This document shows, in pieces, positions 5,529-6,324 of a stretch of 6,324 nucleotides of DNA. The stretch comes from an uncultured Bacteroides sp. (GTDB taxonomy: Bacteria; Bacteroidota; Bacteroidia; Bacteroidales; Bacteroidaceae). The stretch's first letter is position 1, and the number at the start of each line of letters is the position of its first letter. The notes below the pieces were generated by a model. It was not told the DNA's origin. It was given only the letters and a program-made list of their open reading frames with translations, and did not search any database. Made by a program: the position numbers and the translations under genes. The DNA lies in assembly GCA_900766005.1 (NCBI GenBank), contig CAAFTU010000018.1, positions 1 to 6,324 of the forward strand, written 5' to 3'.

Positions 5529-5560
5529 CTTTTGGCATTCCATACCAGCAATGCCAAAAG
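5529..5560 (-). repeat. 11-bp hairpin after the minus-strand gene
   Basis: CTTTTGGCATT (5529-5539) pairs perfectly with AATGCCAAAAG (5550-5560) around a 10-base loop. It begins 8 bases beyond the stop of the minus-strand gene, so it may help end or stabilise that transcript. No T-run follows on the minus strand. Confidence 0.55.
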
Positions 5561-5568
5561 AACCGAGG

Positions 5569-6324
5569 TCAATGCAGCACCAATGGATGGAAACCATCCG
5601 CTGATGCCCCAAAGATTTCCTCACACACTGCCATGTCCACCCCGTGGAACACCACCACAATCTTATGCAGCTGCGTGTGGCCGATATTCGTCTGAATGGT
5701 GTCGGACGAAGCATAGCGGCTGACTTGCTTGATTGCTTGCTGACGAAGCTGGTCTACCCGCTCTGCCGATTCCTTGCTCTTGGCATACTTCAACTCAATC
5801 ACATAGCTATGCTTCATGTCCGGATAGGTTTCTACCAACGGCTTCAGAAACAGATCCACATAACCTTCCTGCGTGTCTTGCTCAGAGACGGGGCGGTAGA
5901 ACGGGTTTTGAGCCGTCATAGCCAGTGTGAAACCATGCACAAAAGCCTCTCCTTTCTGCTTGTCGCGCTGCGAAGAGTATGTCTTGATGCAATCGGCCGT
6001 GTAAGTGAAAAAGTCCTGCCAAAGACCGCGAAAAGCCATTCCTTTATACTGTTGGCGCACTTCCCGGGAAGGAGCCTCCAGCCCGTTCTCCTCGTACGTG
6101 GCCAGCAGGTAGCTGTAAATCTGTTCGCGCACCACCTGATTGGGTATACTCAGCTTGACATCACCCTCCACCGTTCCGTCGATGGTGAGCATCCCGAAAT
6201 AATAGAGCAGGCTGACGAAGTTGTCGGGGTCGGTAATCTGTTCCGCCGGGAAGCCCGTCTTCAGATTGCCCGTGATATAGCCCTGCTGCACGATGGTCTG
6301 GATAAGGGAAGCATCGTGGGCAAA
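5569..6324 (-). CDS. AAA-ATPase-like / PD-(D/E)XK nuclease-domain protein, C-terminal part
   Basis: The frame is open from the right edge (first complete codon gives FAHDASLIQ) to TGA at 5569-5571, giving 251 residues of C-terminal sequence; the N-terminal AAA-ATPase-like domain (PF09820 type) would lie outside the window. The visible part fits the PD-(D/E)XK domain that follows it (PF08011/DUF1703): LLYYFGMLTI early, then RGLWQDFFTY, GEAFVHGF, EGYVDLFLKP with D157, SYVIELKYAK with E177 and K179, and HKIVVVFHG near the end. D157, E177 and K179 are the likely catalytic residues, so the nuclease core looks intact. These proteins are abundant and variable in Bacteroidales, and their role is not settled. 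The last 13 residues (GASADGFHPLVLH) after the usual CEE ending may be an added tail. It converges on the HU/smalltalk unit. Confidence 0.85.
   Translation of the reverse strand, partial: FAHDASLIQTIVQQGYITGNLKTGFPAEQITDPDNFVSLLYYFGMLTIDGTVEGDVKLSIPNQVVREQIYSYLLATYEENGLEAPSREVRQQYKGMAFRGLWQDFFTYTADCIKTYSSQRDKQKGEAFVHGFTLAMTAQNPFYRPVSEQDTQEGYVDLFLKPLVETYPDMKHSYVIELKYAKSKESAERVDQLRQQAIKQVSRYASSDTIQTNIGHTQLHKIVVVFHGVDMAVCEEIFGASADGFHPLVLH

Overview
The window looks like accessory chromosomal DNA from a member of the Bacteroidales, most likely Bacteroides or Phocaeicola. The evidence is the set of lineage-typical genes (a BT4734/DUF3987 primase-helicase, DUF4248, an HU-related protein with a proline-rich tail, a smalltalk peptide, an AAA/PD-(D/E)XK protein), promoters of the TAnnTTTG type, and starts preceded by A/T-rich sequence instead of strong Shine-Dalgarno sites. 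No rRNA, tRNA, CRISPR array or recognisable insertion sequence is present.

Layout: (i) 1-423, the 3' part of an AT-rich unrecognised gene on the plus strand. (ii) 424-1003, a long non-coding region with a 12-bp palindrome and a striking 59-bp hairpin (566-624), ending in a promoter-like site. (iii) 1004-3337, a 777-residue fusion of a BT4734-like (VirE N-terminal) primase-type domain and a DUF3987 P-loop domain. A 51-bp inverted repeat (1908-1958 and 3324-3374, 48/51 identical) brackets the DUF3987 half. (iv) 3378-3418, a bidirectional terminator. (v) 3487-4080 and 4190-4432 on the minus strand: an unrecognised charged, cysteine-containing protein and a DUF4248 protein. (vi) 4433-4703, a divergent promoter region. 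(vii) 4704-5252 and 5312-5425 on the plus strand: the HU-related protein with a (PGKE)6 tail and the 37-residue smalltalk peptide, joined by a tandemly duplicated 42-bp junction and closed by a 15-bp-stem terminator. (viii) 5569-6324 on the minus strand, the C-terminal part of an AAA-ATPase-like/PD-(D/E)XK protein that runs off the right edge.

Primase-helicase, DUF4248, HU-related protein and smalltalk are a recurrent neighbourhood in Bacteroidales genomes, generally followed by an N-acetylmuramoyl-L-alanine amidase; here no amidase follows smalltalk within the window. The joint function of this cassette is unknown. The strongest new signal is the long inverted repeat around the DUF3987 half of the primase gene. 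It could let this half invert and switch the gene between a full-length 777-residue product and a predicted 395-residue truncated one. No recombinase is encoded in the window, so inversion is an inference.
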